Translations under genes and position numbers: made by a program
Shown here: piece by piece, positions 38,043 to 46,901 of the stretch
How positions within the stretch are numbered: position 1 is the stretch's first letter
Layout of the letters: every line of letters begins with the position of its first letter
Source of the DNA: Olleya namhaensis
GTDB lineage: Bacteria > Bacteroidota > Bacteroidia > Flavobacteriales > Flavobacteriaceae
Length of the DNA: 64,000 nucleotides
Direction: 5' to 3'
Assembly (NCBI RefSeq): GCF_900114005.1
Contig: NZ_FORM01000006.1
Coordinates: forward strand, 62,001 to 126,000
The notes under the pieces: model-generated
The model's database searches: none
Told to the model about the DNA's origin: nothing
What the model saw: only the letters and a program-made list of their open reading frames with translations

Positions 38043-41000
38043 ATGATTCCAATAGAAGACGCTAATAAACACATTAAAAAACACCAAAAACCAAAAGTTG
38101 ATCGTTTTGACTTTAGACAATTTTCTACGCCATATAGAGTGTTAGGGAAAATTTTAGGTGGTGTAGAAAAAGATAAACGTGTTTGGTATAATGTAACAGA
38201 TTTTATGGAGGCTTTTGACAGTCCAATCACTGTTAACCCTTGGGCAAATCAGGAAGGTATGCGTTTAGCCATGCAACTTTATGGTGTTGTACAAGCACCT
38301 TATTTGGCTGCCATGTGGGATTTTATGAACACGCTACCCTATCAAACAAACTATAACAGAAAAGCCTTTAGATCTAAACCTTCTAAAACTGTTCTAATTA
38401 ATAAACTAAACTATTTTACTCGGTTTTTACAGTTTAGCCGTATGGGTTTTTGCGGACTATCACTACAAGAACATTTTCAATATAGTGTCTATCATCCTAA
38501 TGCAAACAGTATTTTTTTAGCTACTGTATTGCATAATGCCGGAACTATGTTTGATCCGTTATTAGACGACATTATTCAAGCAGAAGATGAGATTGGTGGT
38601 ATTAGCGCAGATATTATAAAAGCCTTGCTGTTGTCTGAAGACGAAAAACATTGGGAACTAGTCGCTAAATTACTTTTAGCAGCACAACGCCAAGAAGGCT
38701 TACGACAAACCATCCTAGAAGCCTTAGACCACTCTAGTCTTGGTGCACTTAAATATATAATTAATGTTGTATTAGAAAACGACCTTACCCGCTTTAGTAG
38801 TGTTACTAGAGCTGTAAGCACTTGGTTTGGTTTAAATTGGGAAACACCTAAAAAATCAGTAATTAATCGTGTATTGGATTTAGCACAATCTTTAATTCTG
38901 AATCTAAAATCAGTAGACACATTGCTTGAAAGCAAAGATAATTTAGAGGTTTTAGTAGCGTTATGGTCTATTGGAATTTTGGATGTAGATACTGCAAACA
39001 GAAAAGCATTAGACCTTGTTTTTGCTTCTGAAGATAGAAATAAGAAAATTTTAGCCTTGTATTTTATCTCGACAACAGAAAAAACAAACGACGCTTTAGT
39101 ACCTTATTTTATTGAAAATTTAGGAAAAGATTACGCTTTAGACCATTGGATGGCAGTTAATTTACCATCAACGACTTTAGATAATACAACTTTTGACAAA
39201 CTACTAAACGTAGCAAAAAACGTTACCGAAAAAGGAACATCCTTTGAAAGCAAAATTTTCTCTTGGTGGTCTTTTACTCCTGGTCCAACATACTTCTTTC
39301 AGTTTTTAATTAATAGCGCTACAGAGCAGCAATTAGAGTTAATGGCTACTGATTTTGAGGCATTCCCTACAGAATATAGAGAAGCTTACATTCGTAAAGT
39401 CTTTCCTAAACATTACAGTTATTCCTTTTACAATTACAAACAAAGTCAAGAAAGTAAAGTCCGTTTAAAGTTTGATCACAACTCATGGAAAAGAGCCTTA
39501 GCTAGAAAAGCCATTTATAACAGAAATGAGCTGGTTATGGCTACGGGACTAAATATCTTTAGTAAAATGCACCTTTATGATGCCGATTTAGAGATTGCGG
39601 AAGATTTACTAAGACGTAAAAACAAAGGCTTACGTACTGCCTTGATACATTTAATAGTTAAACTACCTGTTGACCGTTTAAGACATAGTACTACAAATTT
39701 AATCACTTCAAAAAATGTAGAACAACGTATTGCTGGTTTAGAAATATTAACGCTTTTACACGACGATAATAGGCAACCCGAATTTATTGAACAACACATA
39801 AAAGACTACAATCAACGACCTAAAATCACTAAAAACGAACAAGTTTACTTAGATAAGTTTTCTGACACTACAGAAGAGTATAACTTTAGTAATGGTTTTG
39901 GTGTCATTGATTATAACAACCTAACACCACTTTACCAACCACAAGCACATTTTAAAACAAAGAAGAGCAGTTTCTTTGATAAATTAGGAATCTCTACGTC
40001 AAAATCTTCTGAATTTAAATTCAAAGAATTTATAGATACTAGTAAAATTATTACTCAAGTTAATCATTTAATTAGGCTAGTTTCTGAAAATGGAAACTAC
40101 GAATATCAAATGGAAAGCTATCAAGGCGAAACACGTACACTTTTTTTAGAAAAAGGATTGTATGACATGAAGCGTTTAGGCGAATCTCCAACACCTGAGG
40201 AGCATTTACACAATATTCCGTTGGCAAAATTATGGATAGAATGGTATGAAAAAAGTCAACTTAATGATTTTGAAATATATGCTGCAATACGCTACATAAA
40301 CAACCCTAGTTATCCTTTTGGGACTTATAAAGCTTTAGAGCCTTTTGTAAGGCAATATTACCCAGATTTAAACGGTTTAAATCTAGGCGTTACTAAAAAC
40401 TATTCTAACAGATTAAATACTTACAACACTATTTTAAAACGCTTGTTTAGGGTTTACGCAGACACCAAAACTATGGGATCTTTCAAGTTTTCAATTTTTG
40501 AGGACATGATTGCTAATTTCCCTAATAAATACAAGCTTAAAACTTTTCAGGACAGCGACAAATACTATACAACAACATACCATTGGACTAGTATTATCCT
40601 TCCCTTAACACCAAGTTTCAGTCTTAATTATTTAAATCAATTTTCTAATAAAGAGCTTTTAAAATATTGGTGTCTTAACATGTATTTAATTGCTCAAAAC
40701 ATGTCTCATCCGGATGTTGCTACAGATATAAAAGTCATTACTGAAAGTAATAAAAAGCCACGTAATTTAGAATTTCCTAATATAGAAATCACCTTAAATC
40801 TTTATAAAAAAGGCTTAATAAAAGACGACGACTTACTGTTTCAAGCCCTACATTCAAAATCATTAATGACGGTTATTGATGGTGGTTTTAATTACAGGAT
40901 GAATTACAAAAATGGCTTTGAACGTGACATGGTACCTAAGCACGTTTTTCTTCCTTTAAAAACTAATTTATTAGAAACCGAATTAGAGCGTGGTGATTTA

Positions 41001-43046
41001 ATTACGCCTGCTACAGAATATATAAATTCCATCCATAAAGTTGAAGGTGTAGACTATGTTTTTAGAGTTTTAGAACGTTTAGGAAAAGATAATTTTGAAC
41101 GTGGTTACAGTTATTACGGAGACAGTAAAAAAACTATTTTTAGTAATATCTTAAAAAAGACAACCTTTAAAGACACGGAAAGCTATGCCGATTTTGAAAG
41201 ATTGGCAGACCAAGCTAATTTACCTAAAAAACGATTAATAGAACTAGCGTGTTATGCCACGCAATGGGCGGAAGTTGTTGGCCAATATCTTAACATAGAA
41301 AGCCTAAACAATGCAGTTTGGTGGTTTCAAGCACATGCTTCAGATTATATGAACAGCGAAAAAGAAACCATTATTTCGCGTTATTCTAACATTCCAAAAA
41401 GCGATTTCGCTTTGGGCGCTATAGATATTGATTGGTTTAATAAAGTATATAAAACACTAGGAAAAGCCAATTGGAAACTACTTCATGATGCTGCTAAATA
41501 TATCTCTGATGGTAATGGACACCGACAAGTAAAACTATATTCTAGCGTCATGTTAGGCGAAGTAAAAATCACAGAAACACTTAAAAAAATTAAAGACAAG
41601 CGCGATAAAGATTACGTACGTGCATTGGGATTAATTCCGTTAAGTAAAACCATTCCTGAAAAAGATTTACTAAAACGCTATAACCTACTCCAAGATTTTT
41701 TAAAAGAAAGCAAACAATTTGGTGCCCAACGTCAAGAAAGCGAAGCTGCTGCAGTCGCAATAGCATTAGACAATTTATCTCGTAATGCAGGTTACAAAGA
41801 CCGCGTCCGATTTAGCTGGGCAATGGAAGCTAAAGCCACAAAAGCCATTATGGAACAAGCAATTGTTACTATTGATGACACGGTAATAGCACTTATAATT
41901 ACAGATCTTGGTAAAACTACAATCAAAGTAACAAAAGCAGATAAAGTCTTAAAAAATATTCCTGTTAAACTGCGTAAAGACAAACAAGTAATTGCCTTAA
42001 AAGACAATAAAACGTACTTATCAAAACAGTACAGTCGTACGCGTTTATCATTAGAAAACGCGATGGTTAATCAAGACCAATTTACAGCACTCGAAATTCA
42101 TAATATGATGCAACATCCTATTGTAAAAGCGATGTTAACTAAATTAGTGCTGATTGTACCAGAAAAAGAAATCACAGGATTTTACAACTCAGGTAACTTA
42201 ACAGATGCAACCGGAACAACGCATCCTTTAAAAGAAGACGACGTGTTACTTATTGCACATGCTTCGCATTTATACCAAGCAGTACAATGGGATCTTTACC
42301 AAAAACAGTTGTTTGCAGCGCGTATTACGCAACCATTTAAACAAGTGTTTAGAGAATTGTATTTAATTACTGCGGATGAGCGTGAACATAGTAACCGATC
42401 AGAACGTTACCAAGGTCATCAAATACAACCTAAAAAAACCGTTGCACTTTTAAGAAGTCGTGGTTGGACAGTAAGCATGGAAGATGGTTTGCAAAAAGTA
42501 TATCACAAACACGGGTTTATTGCCACAATGTACGCTATGGCAGACTGGTACTCGCCTTCTGATGCGGAAGCGCCAACATTGGAAGACATTTGTTTTCAAT
42601 CTATAGACAACTACAATCGTATTCCGTTAACAGAAATTCCTGAAGTTATTTTCAGCGAAATCATGCGCGATATTGACCTAGTTGTAAGCGTCGCTCATGT
42701 TGGTGGTGTCGACCCTGAAGCCAGCCACAGTACTATGCAAATGCGAGCTGCTTTAGCTAAGGCTTCTGCAAAATTATTCAAACTAAAAAATATTACTGTA
42801 AAAGAGCGTCATCTGTTTATAAAAGGGACTTTAGGAGACTATAGTATTCATTTAGGAAGTGGTCAAGTCAGCAAAAACGGACTATCATTATCCATCCTTC
42901 CAGTACACAGTCAGCATAGAGGTCGATTATTTTTACCATTTGTTGACGACGATCCAAAATCTGCTGAGATTATTTCAAAAATGAAATTACTGTCAGAAGA
43001 CAACAAAATCCAAGATCCAACTATTTTAGCACAGATAAATAGTTAA
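38043..43046 (+). CDS. Very large DUF5724/DUF4132 helical-repeat protein
   Basis: A 1667-residue protein with no signal peptide or membrane segment. Most of it is alpha-helical and HEAT-like (about 150-1250). The C-terminal 400 residues carry the DUF4132 domain, recognisable from 'RYQGHQIQPKKTVALLRSRG' and 'VGGVDPEASHSTMQMR'. E. coli MolR and YehI belong to the same DUF4132 family, whose biochemical role is still unclear. The small 137-residue protein 120 bases downstream appears to be its conserved partner; a structured repeat lies between them. A binding or scaffold role is likely from the architecture, but the partner is unknown. Confidence 0.8.
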   Translation: MIPIEDANKHIKKHQKPKVDRFDFRQFSTPYRVLGKILGGVEKDKRVWYNVTDFMEAFDSPITVNPWANQEGMRLAMQLYGVVQAPYLAAMWDFMNTLPYQTNYNRKAFRSKPSKTVLINKLNYFTRFLQFSRMGFCGLSLQEHFQYSVYHPNANSIFLATVLHNAGTMFDPLLDDIIQAEDEIGGISADIIKALLLSEDEKHWELVAKLLLAAQRQEGLRQTILEALDHSSLGALKYIINVVLENDLTRFSSVTRAVSTWFGLNWETPKKSVINRVLDLAQSLILNLKSVDTLLESKDNLEVLVALWSIGILDVDTANRKALDLVFASEDRNKKILALYFISTTEKTNDALVPYFIENLGKDYALDHWMAVNLPSTTLDNTTFDKLLNVAKNVTEKGTSFESKIFSWWSFTPGPTYFFQFLINSATEQQLELMATDFEAFPTEYREAYIRKVFPKHYSYSFYNYKQSQESKVRLKFDHNSWKRALARKAIYNRNELVMATGLNIFSKMHLYDADLEIAEDLLRRKNKGLRTALIHLIVKLPVDRLRHSTTNLITSKNVEQRIAGLEILTLLHDDNRQPEFIEQHIKDYNQRPKITKNEQVYLDKFSDTTEEYNFSNGFGVIDYNNLTPLYQPQAHFKTKKSSFFDKLGISTSKSSEFKFKEFIDTSKIITQVNHLIRLVSENGNYEYQMESYQGETRTLFLEKGLYDMKRLGESPTPEEHLHNIPLAKLWIEWYEKSQLNDFEIYAAIRYINNPSYPFGTYKALEPFVRQYYPDLNGLNLGVTKNYSNRLNTYNTILKRLFRVYADTKTMGSFKFSIFEDMIANFPNKYKLKTFQDSDKYYTTTYHWTSIILPLTPSFSLNYLNQFSNKELLKYWCLNMYLIAQNMSHPDVATDIKVITESNKKPRNLEFPNIEITLNLYKKGLIKDDDLLFQALHSKSLMTVIDGGFNYRMNYKNGFERDMVPKHVFLPLKTNLLETELERGDLITPATEYINSIHKVEGVDYVFRVLERLGKDNFERGYSYYGDSKKTIFSNILKKTTFKDTESYADFERLADQANLPKKRLIELACYATQWAEVVGQYLNIESLNNAVWWFQAHASDYMNSEKETIISRYSNIPKSDFALGAIDIDWFNKVYKTLGKANWKLLHDAAKYISDGNGHRQVKLYSSVMLGEVKITETLKKIKDKRDKDYVRALGLIPLSKTIPEKDLLKRYNLLQDFLKESKQFGAQRQESEAAAVAIALDNLSRNAGYKDRVRFSWAMEAKATKAIMEQAIVTIDDTVIALIITDLGKTTIKVTKADKVLKNIPVKLRKDKQVIALKDNKTYLSKQYSRTRLSLENAMVNQDQFTALEIHNMMQHPIVKAMLTKLVLIVPEKEITGFYNSGNLTDATGTTHPLKEDDVLLIAHASHLYQAVQWDLYQKQLFAARITQPFKQVFRELYLITADEREHSNRSERYQGHQIQPKKTVALLRSRGWTVSMEDGLQKVYHKHGFIATMYAMADWYSPSDAEAPTLEDICFQSIDNYNRIPLTEIPEVIFSEIMRDIDLVVSVAHVGGVDPEASHSTMQMRAALAKASAKLFKLKNITVKERHLFIKGTLGDYSIHLGSGQVSKNGLSLSILPVHSQHRGRLFLPFVDDDPKSAEIISKMKLLSEDNKIQDPTILAQINS

Positions 43047-43058
43047 CTTTAAATTATT

Positions 43059-43148
43059 AGGGCGTTACCTCGCTTAGGCGAGGTCGGGCTTTCTGTTGCA
43101 AGTCCTCGTGCTATCGCACTGTGGGCTTTCCACGACAATCCCTAACGC
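43059..43148. repeat. Structured intergenic repeat-like element with hairpins
   Basis: A GC-richer block in an AT-rich surround. It begins AGGGCGTTACC and ends AATCCCTAACGC. It contains a perfect hairpin CCTCGC-TTAG-GCGAGG (43068-43083), a second hairpin GTGC-TATC-GCAC and a G-C-rich 'CGTG...CACG' arm. Very similar G-G-G-C-G-T-T-A-C-C...C-C-C-T-A-A-C-G-C blocks recur in other Flavobacteria as I recall them, so it is probably a dispersed REP- or MITE-like element. Only one copy was seen here. Confidence 0.55.
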
Positions 43149-43166
43149 AAAAAAAATAAGTATAGC

Positions 43167-43580
43167 ATGATATTTACGTTACAACTAAAAAGATTAGGTA
43201 AGAAAAAAGTAAAAGAAGTCCCTTTTACATTAGATCATACACCCAAAAATTTAGAAGAATTATTAATCGCATGTGTCAAAAATCAAGTCGATGCTTTTAA
43301 CACAAAGCGCACAACTGTAAATGTCATTGGATTTTTAACGCCTAGACAAATTCAAGAACAAGCCCAAAGCGGTAAAGTCGATTTTGGAGAAATTACCAAT
43401 ACTAATTTGGCCAACCAACAACTAGCAATAGACAATGTATTACTAGCCTTTACAGACGGATTATTTGTTGTATTTGTGGATGATCAAGAGATTACCGACT
43501 TAAAAGCACCTTTACAATTAACCTCAGAAAGCGTCATTGCTTTTATAAGACTAACCTTTTTAGTTGGTACTTATTGGTAA
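43167..43580 (+). CDS. Small partner protein of the DUF4132 gene
   Basis: A 137-residue soluble protein with no known domain that I can name. It is a mix of short strands and helices, with a conserved-looking central 'IGFLTPRQIQEQAQSGKVDFG' split by charged residues and an unusual C-terminus 'FIRLTFLVGTYW'. It follows the DUF4132 giant on the same strand with only a repeat element in between. Similar short proteins ending in L-x-G-T-Y-W accompany DUF4132 genes elsewhere as I recall, so it probably forms a functional pair with it. Confidence 0.65.
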   Translation: MIFTLQLKRLGKKKVKEVPFTLDHTPKNLEELLIACVKNQVDAFNTKRTTVNVIGFLTPRQIQEQAQSGKVDFGEITNTNLANQQLAIDNVLLAFTDGLFVVFVDDQEITDLKAPLQLTSESVIAFIRLTFLVGTYW

Positions 43581-43723
43581 AAACTATATTTGATGTAAAC
43601 GTTTCACTTTCACACACAAAAACCTTTTAGGTAAAGGCTCTTTCAATTAATTGATACTAAAACCATTCACCTAAAAACATTAATTCTAGACAAATAATTT
43701 AGATTTCATATTACATAAACACC

Positions 43724-43731
43724 TAATTTTG
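43724..43731 (+). promoter_or_regulatory. -7 promoter element (TAATTTTG) of the GNAT gene
   Basis: TAATTTTG fits TAnnTTTG and lies 41 bases before the ATG of the acetyltransferase gene. A -33 box is not evident. Confidence 0.5.
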
Positions 43732-43772
43732 CAAAATAAAATACACACTACAGTTTAGCATTTTTAAGGCAA

Positions 43773-44288
43773 ATGATTAAAATTATAAAAGCAACTTCTG
43801 AAGATTCAGAAATAATTGCAACATTAGGACAACAGACCTTTAGAGAGTCTCATGGTAACAGTGCGCCAAAGGAAGATATTGACCGTTTTATTTTAAACAC
43901 TTACAATAAAGACACTATTTTTAAAGAGTTTGAAAACAAAAAGGCGCTATACCATTTACTGTATTACGATAACCAATTGGCAGGATTTTCTAAAATTCAG
44001 TTAGAAACGCCTAACGATAATATTACCGACAAAAACATCACCAAATTAGACAGGATTTATCTTTTAGAGGCTTTTCAAGGCAAACAATTAGGTGTTACAT
44101 TGTTGGATTTTAATATTGCACTATCTAAACAACATAATCAAAAGGGGTTGTGGTTAGTCGTTTGGGTAGAAAATAAAAAGGCCATTCAGTTTTATAATAA
44201 AATGGGCTTTAAAATAGCTGGAGCTTATAATTTTAATATTTCAAAAACACATAGTAATCCTAATCACGTCATGTTTTTAGAGTATTAA
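43773..44288 (+). CDS. GNAT-family N-acetyltransferase
   Basis: A 171-residue acetyltransferase. The acetyl-CoA site is seen in the motif-A segment 'IYLLEAFQGKQLGVTLLDF' (Q-G-K-Q-L-G), followed by 'GLWLVVWVENKKAIQFYNKMGF', the standard motif-B ending. Substrate may be a small amine or protein N-terminus and is unknown. It has its own -7 promoter and a terminator, so it is a single-gene unit within a region of uncharacterised genes. Confidence 0.93.
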   Translation: MIKIIKATSEDSEIIATLGQQTFRESHGNSAPKEDIDRFILNTYNKDTIFKEFENKKALYHLLYYDNQLAGFSKIQLETPNDNITDKNITKLDRIYLLEAFQGKQLGVTLLDFNIALSKQHNQKGLWLVVWVENKKAIQFYNKMGFKIAGAYNFNISKTHSNPNHVMFLEY

Positions 44289-44316
44289 TATTATTATTTT
44301 TTAAAACTATAACCAT

Positions 44317-44349
44317 AAGGTGTTTACAAGCGTATAACACCTTTTTTTA
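44317..44349 (+). terminator. Terminator after the GNAT gene
   Basis: AAGGTGTT and AACACCTT pair around an 11-base loop and are followed by a T run. Confidence 0.75.
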
Positions 44350-44418
44350 TGCTCAAAAAGCAAACCATTAAATCTGTAAATGGCTGAATACCGTGATAAT
44401 AAAAACAGCGTTGAATTA

Positions 44419-44426
44419 TAAATTTG
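44419..44426 (+). promoter_or_regulatory. -7 promoter element (TAAATTTG) of the 206-residue protein gene
   Basis: TAAATTTG fits TAnnTTTG and precedes the ATG at 44453 by 26 bases. Confidence 0.55.
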
Positions 44427-44452
44427 TAGTAAATAATTAAACAAATAGTATT

Positions 44453-45073
44453 ATGAGCAAAGTCATTCACGGAAAAGAAAAATCTCAAGAAGAATTGGAA
44501 AAAATCATTGAGCAAACAAAGCAAAGTGATCAAAAAATCTATCCAATTTTAAAACCAGGACATTGGGTTGGTCTTAAAGCAGGCGCTTTAAATTCTAATT
44601 TAATAAATTCTGATAACGGACCTAAAGTTGTTATTGGTTACGGTATAGATACTCCAGATAATTTTGTGTTTTTAACAAAAAAACACTTAGAAACTATGGA
44701 TGGTCAACAAATCACGCAACAAGCATTTCAAAACTTAGAAAATTACGAAACCGTATTTGAATATTCTGAAACATTTGATAACAAAGTAGTCACCTCTAGC
44801 GGTAATGATTTTTCTAGCGAAAGAATCTTATCCGTTTCACACATGCTAAAAGCGCACGAGATGTTACAAGCAGATGAGTTACTTGTATCATTAGCACGAC
44901 GTACGTGTATGATGGCTATTTCTAGAGATGCAGATCAGGAGTTACTAAATAAGTTTGTATACCTACATGAGTACACTTGGAATGACGACAGTTTTGGAAA
45001 TGCAGAGATCTCTGATATTTTATTTATTGTAAAAGAAGGACGTATTACAGGACATATTCCATTATCAGAATAA
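44453..45073 (+). CDS. Uncharacterised 206-residue protein
   Basis: I do not recognise this protein. It has no signal peptide or membrane helix. A charged N-terminal helix (1-30) is followed by a beta-rich section with 'VVIGYGIDTPDNFVFLTK' and a helical C-terminal half with 'ILSVSHMLKAHEMLQADELL'. The general outline, several strands followed by helices, is compatible with a small enzyme or immunity-type fold, but no catalytic motif stands out. It has its own -7 promoter. The next gene starts 91 bases downstream on the same strand. Confidence 0.6.
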   Translation: MSKVIHGKEKSQEELEKIIEQTKQSDQKIYPILKPGHWVGLKAGALNSNLINSDNGPKVVIGYGIDTPDNFVFLTKKHLETMDGQQITQQAFQNLENYETVFEYSETFDNKVVTSSGNDFSSERILSVSHMLKAHEMLQADELLVSLARRTCMMAISRDADQELLNKFVYLHEYTWNDDSFGNAEISDILFIVKEGRITGHIPLSE

Positions 45074-45164
45074 AGAAGCGTAAAAAAAGAAAAACAAGAA
45101 GTATTTACCGCTATTTAAAACCAACTAACGGTAAATACTTTTTAATAATTTAAAATTAAAAGAT

Positions 45165-45539
45165 TTGAAATATTTAGACTTTAGTATTAATGGCAGAATC
45201 CAAAACTTAATGGTTGATGTGTTTGATGCCATAAGTGGATCCAAAGAACCACAACTTAAAATTAACGAGCTTTTAGAAACCAGGAGTATCTTTGAGTTGA
45301 TGTTTGAAATAGTTAATGCAACAGGGTTTTATAATCAAGATGAAAATTTTAACCTGATTAAAGCCTTAAATATTGACACAGATAATGTTGATTTTGAAGA
45401 TGCTTTATACGCAACTTGGGTCACTATGGGTAATAATTTAAACACTTCAAAAACACAGGAGGAGTTTAATGCTAAGTTTGCTTTATTTGTACCTATCATA
45501 CTTAAAAAGATGGACGCTATTAACCGTATTGCGGTCTAA
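45165..45539 (+). CDS. Uncharacterised acidic helical protein
   Basis: A 124-residue, mostly helical, acidic protein starting at TTG, the only suitable start before the conserved-looking text begins. No known motif is visible. It follows the 206-residue gene after 91 bases and is terminated by a strong hairpin, so the two may share a transcript. Nothing in the sequence supports a functional call; the size and acidity would suit an antitoxin or immunity protein, but that is speculation. Confidence 0.5.
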   Translation: MKYLDFSINGRIQNLMVDVFDAISGSKEPQLKINELLETRSIFELMFEIVNATGFYNQDENFNLIKALNIDTDNVDFEDALYATWVTMGNNLNTSKTQEEFNAKFALFVPIILKKMDAINRIAV

Positions 45540-45618
45540 GCAACACCTTTTAATTTTACCTTTTTAAATTCTAAAAAACACAGTTATAGCAGTATTGTTT
45601 TTTTAACTATAACTCAAA

Positions 45619-45653
45619 AAAAAGATCAATTACAGCTTTGTAGTTGGTCTTTT
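45619..45653. terminator. Terminator between convergent genes
   Basis: AAAGATCAATTAC and GTAGTTGGTCTTT form a 13-bp stem if three G-U pairs are allowed. A and T runs flank it, so it may serve both strands. Confidence 0.7.
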
Positions 45654-45689
45654 TTATATGCTTAAACTTGAGATTTATTAGTTTAAAAT

Positions 45690-46121
45690 TTATTCAGAAT
45701 AGGCTTTAATTAATTTGCTCAAGGTCCATTTGGTTTTAAACAAGCTGCCATCATCATGACGAAAAATATACAATGTTTTACCATCATGTCTATCTATAAA
45801 TAATAAATCTCCTGATGCATTATTACCAATAGTGATGCTGCTGGACAACATTAACATGGACCATTTTTTTTCTTTTTGATCATAAACAGTAGGACCTAAA
45901 ATAGTTTTTAAAGTCTTAACGTAGCCTTTTAAAGCGCGCGCTTCGCTAACTTCTAAACCGTCTATGTTAGTTAATGCAATCATTTTTTCAAAACTATACA
46001 GTGTAAATGTATCATCTTCAATAGTGACTGTTCGTGGTTGCTCTGTAATAAATGCATTATACTTTTTATTAAACAAGTTTCCGGCGTCTTCAACTGATTC
46101 TATAATTAAATTTGTTTCCAT
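45690..46121 (-). CDS. SUKH-like small protein (possible immunity fold)
   Basis: A 143-residue soluble protein. The C-terminal half has the SMI1/KNR4 (SUKH) pattern: an 'IGNNASGDLLFIDRHDGKTLY' strand-turn, then a final helix after 'LSKLI'. SUKH proteins are frequent immunity proteins against polymorphic toxins and also occur as regulatory modules. The SUKH call rests on this one signature and is tentative. It is followed in the same orientation by two lipoprotein genes upstream of it; spacing of 57 bases to the next allows co-transcription. No toxin gene is recognisable next to it. Confidence 0.5.
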   Translation of the reverse strand: METNLIIESVEDAGNLFNKKYNAFITEQPRTVTIEDDTFTLYSFEKMIALTNIDGLEVSEARALKGYVKTLKTILGPTVYDQKEKKWSMLMLSSSITIGNNASGDLLFIDRHDGKTLYIFRHDDGSLFKTKWTLSKLIKAYSE

Positions 46122-46178
46122 TTGTATTATTTAAAATGCTTGTTAGTTTTAATTCATTATTCGTTTTTACTGTACAGA

Positions 46179-46859
46179 CTAATCACTAATCAAATCATAT
46201 ACATTGTCTGCATTAACCACTGATATAGGTTGTAATACTGTATTTAAATACGTCGTTTTTATATAGTCAATTGTTTCGTTTCGGACACCAAACACAAAAT
46301 TGGTACTGACGTTGCCAGCACCAATATGCATGGCGTTTCCGTAGTTATTATAGTCTGATCCAATTAGCATATAGTCATCATAGTCTGCTTCATATTTAAA
46401 CTTTAACTCGTAATCATGTCTCATGGATTGATGCCTTAAAATAATTACGGTGTTATTTATAACTTTTAACCGTTGTTCCACAGCAGTGTAAATAAAAGCG
46501 TAGGTCAAATTACCTGTTTGGTTTTTAAGCTTAAACGTACCATCCGTTTGTCCTTCAAATATGGCAAGCGTCACACGTGTTGCATCAGCATAATCTTTAC
46601 TTTCCATCCCATTGGACAATAACACGACGTAGTCATAAATTCCGTCCGTATTTAGATCGGCTTTGACTTTATTAAACTTACCTCCTGACCTGATAATGGC
46701 ATAGCCTTCTGGAATAAAACCTTGTAAATCTTGCACTACACTATTTTGTTTCTCTTGAAATCCTAAAGTCTTTTTTGAAGTTTTAGAATCAACCATTTGA
46801 TTATTACAAGACGTCAAAACAATTAAAATAAGTAGTACTGTTAGTTTGTGTATTGACAT
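46179..46859 (-). CDS. Lipoprotein with EF-hand/FG-GAP-like loop
   Basis: A 226-residue lipoprotein. A signal peptide ends in the lipobox L-T-S-C, with cysteine at about residue 18. An N-terminal linker precedes a domain with 'KADLNTDGIYDYVVLL', a calcium-binding-loop pattern found in FG-GAP and dockerin-like proteins. The remainder is beta-rich. It should be anchored in the inner or outer membrane facing the periplasm or surface. The ligand is unknown. It is adjacent to a second lipoprotein gene 42 bases upstream, likely in the same transcript. Confidence 0.7.
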   Translation of the reverse strand: MSIHKLTVLLILIVLTSCNNQMVDSKTSKKTLGFQEKQNSVVQDLQGFIPEGYAIIRSGGKFNKVKADLNTDGIYDYVVLLSNGMESKDYADATRVTLAIFEGQTDGTFKLKNQTGNLTYAFIYTAVEQRLKVINNTVIILRHQSMRHDYELKFKYEADYDDYMLIGSDYNNYGNAMHIGAGNVSTNFVFGVRNETIDYIKTTYLNTVLQPISVVNADNVYDLISD

Positions 46860-46901
46860 TGGTTTAGGGTATAAATACTTTTAAAATTTACTTAAGGTTA
46901 A

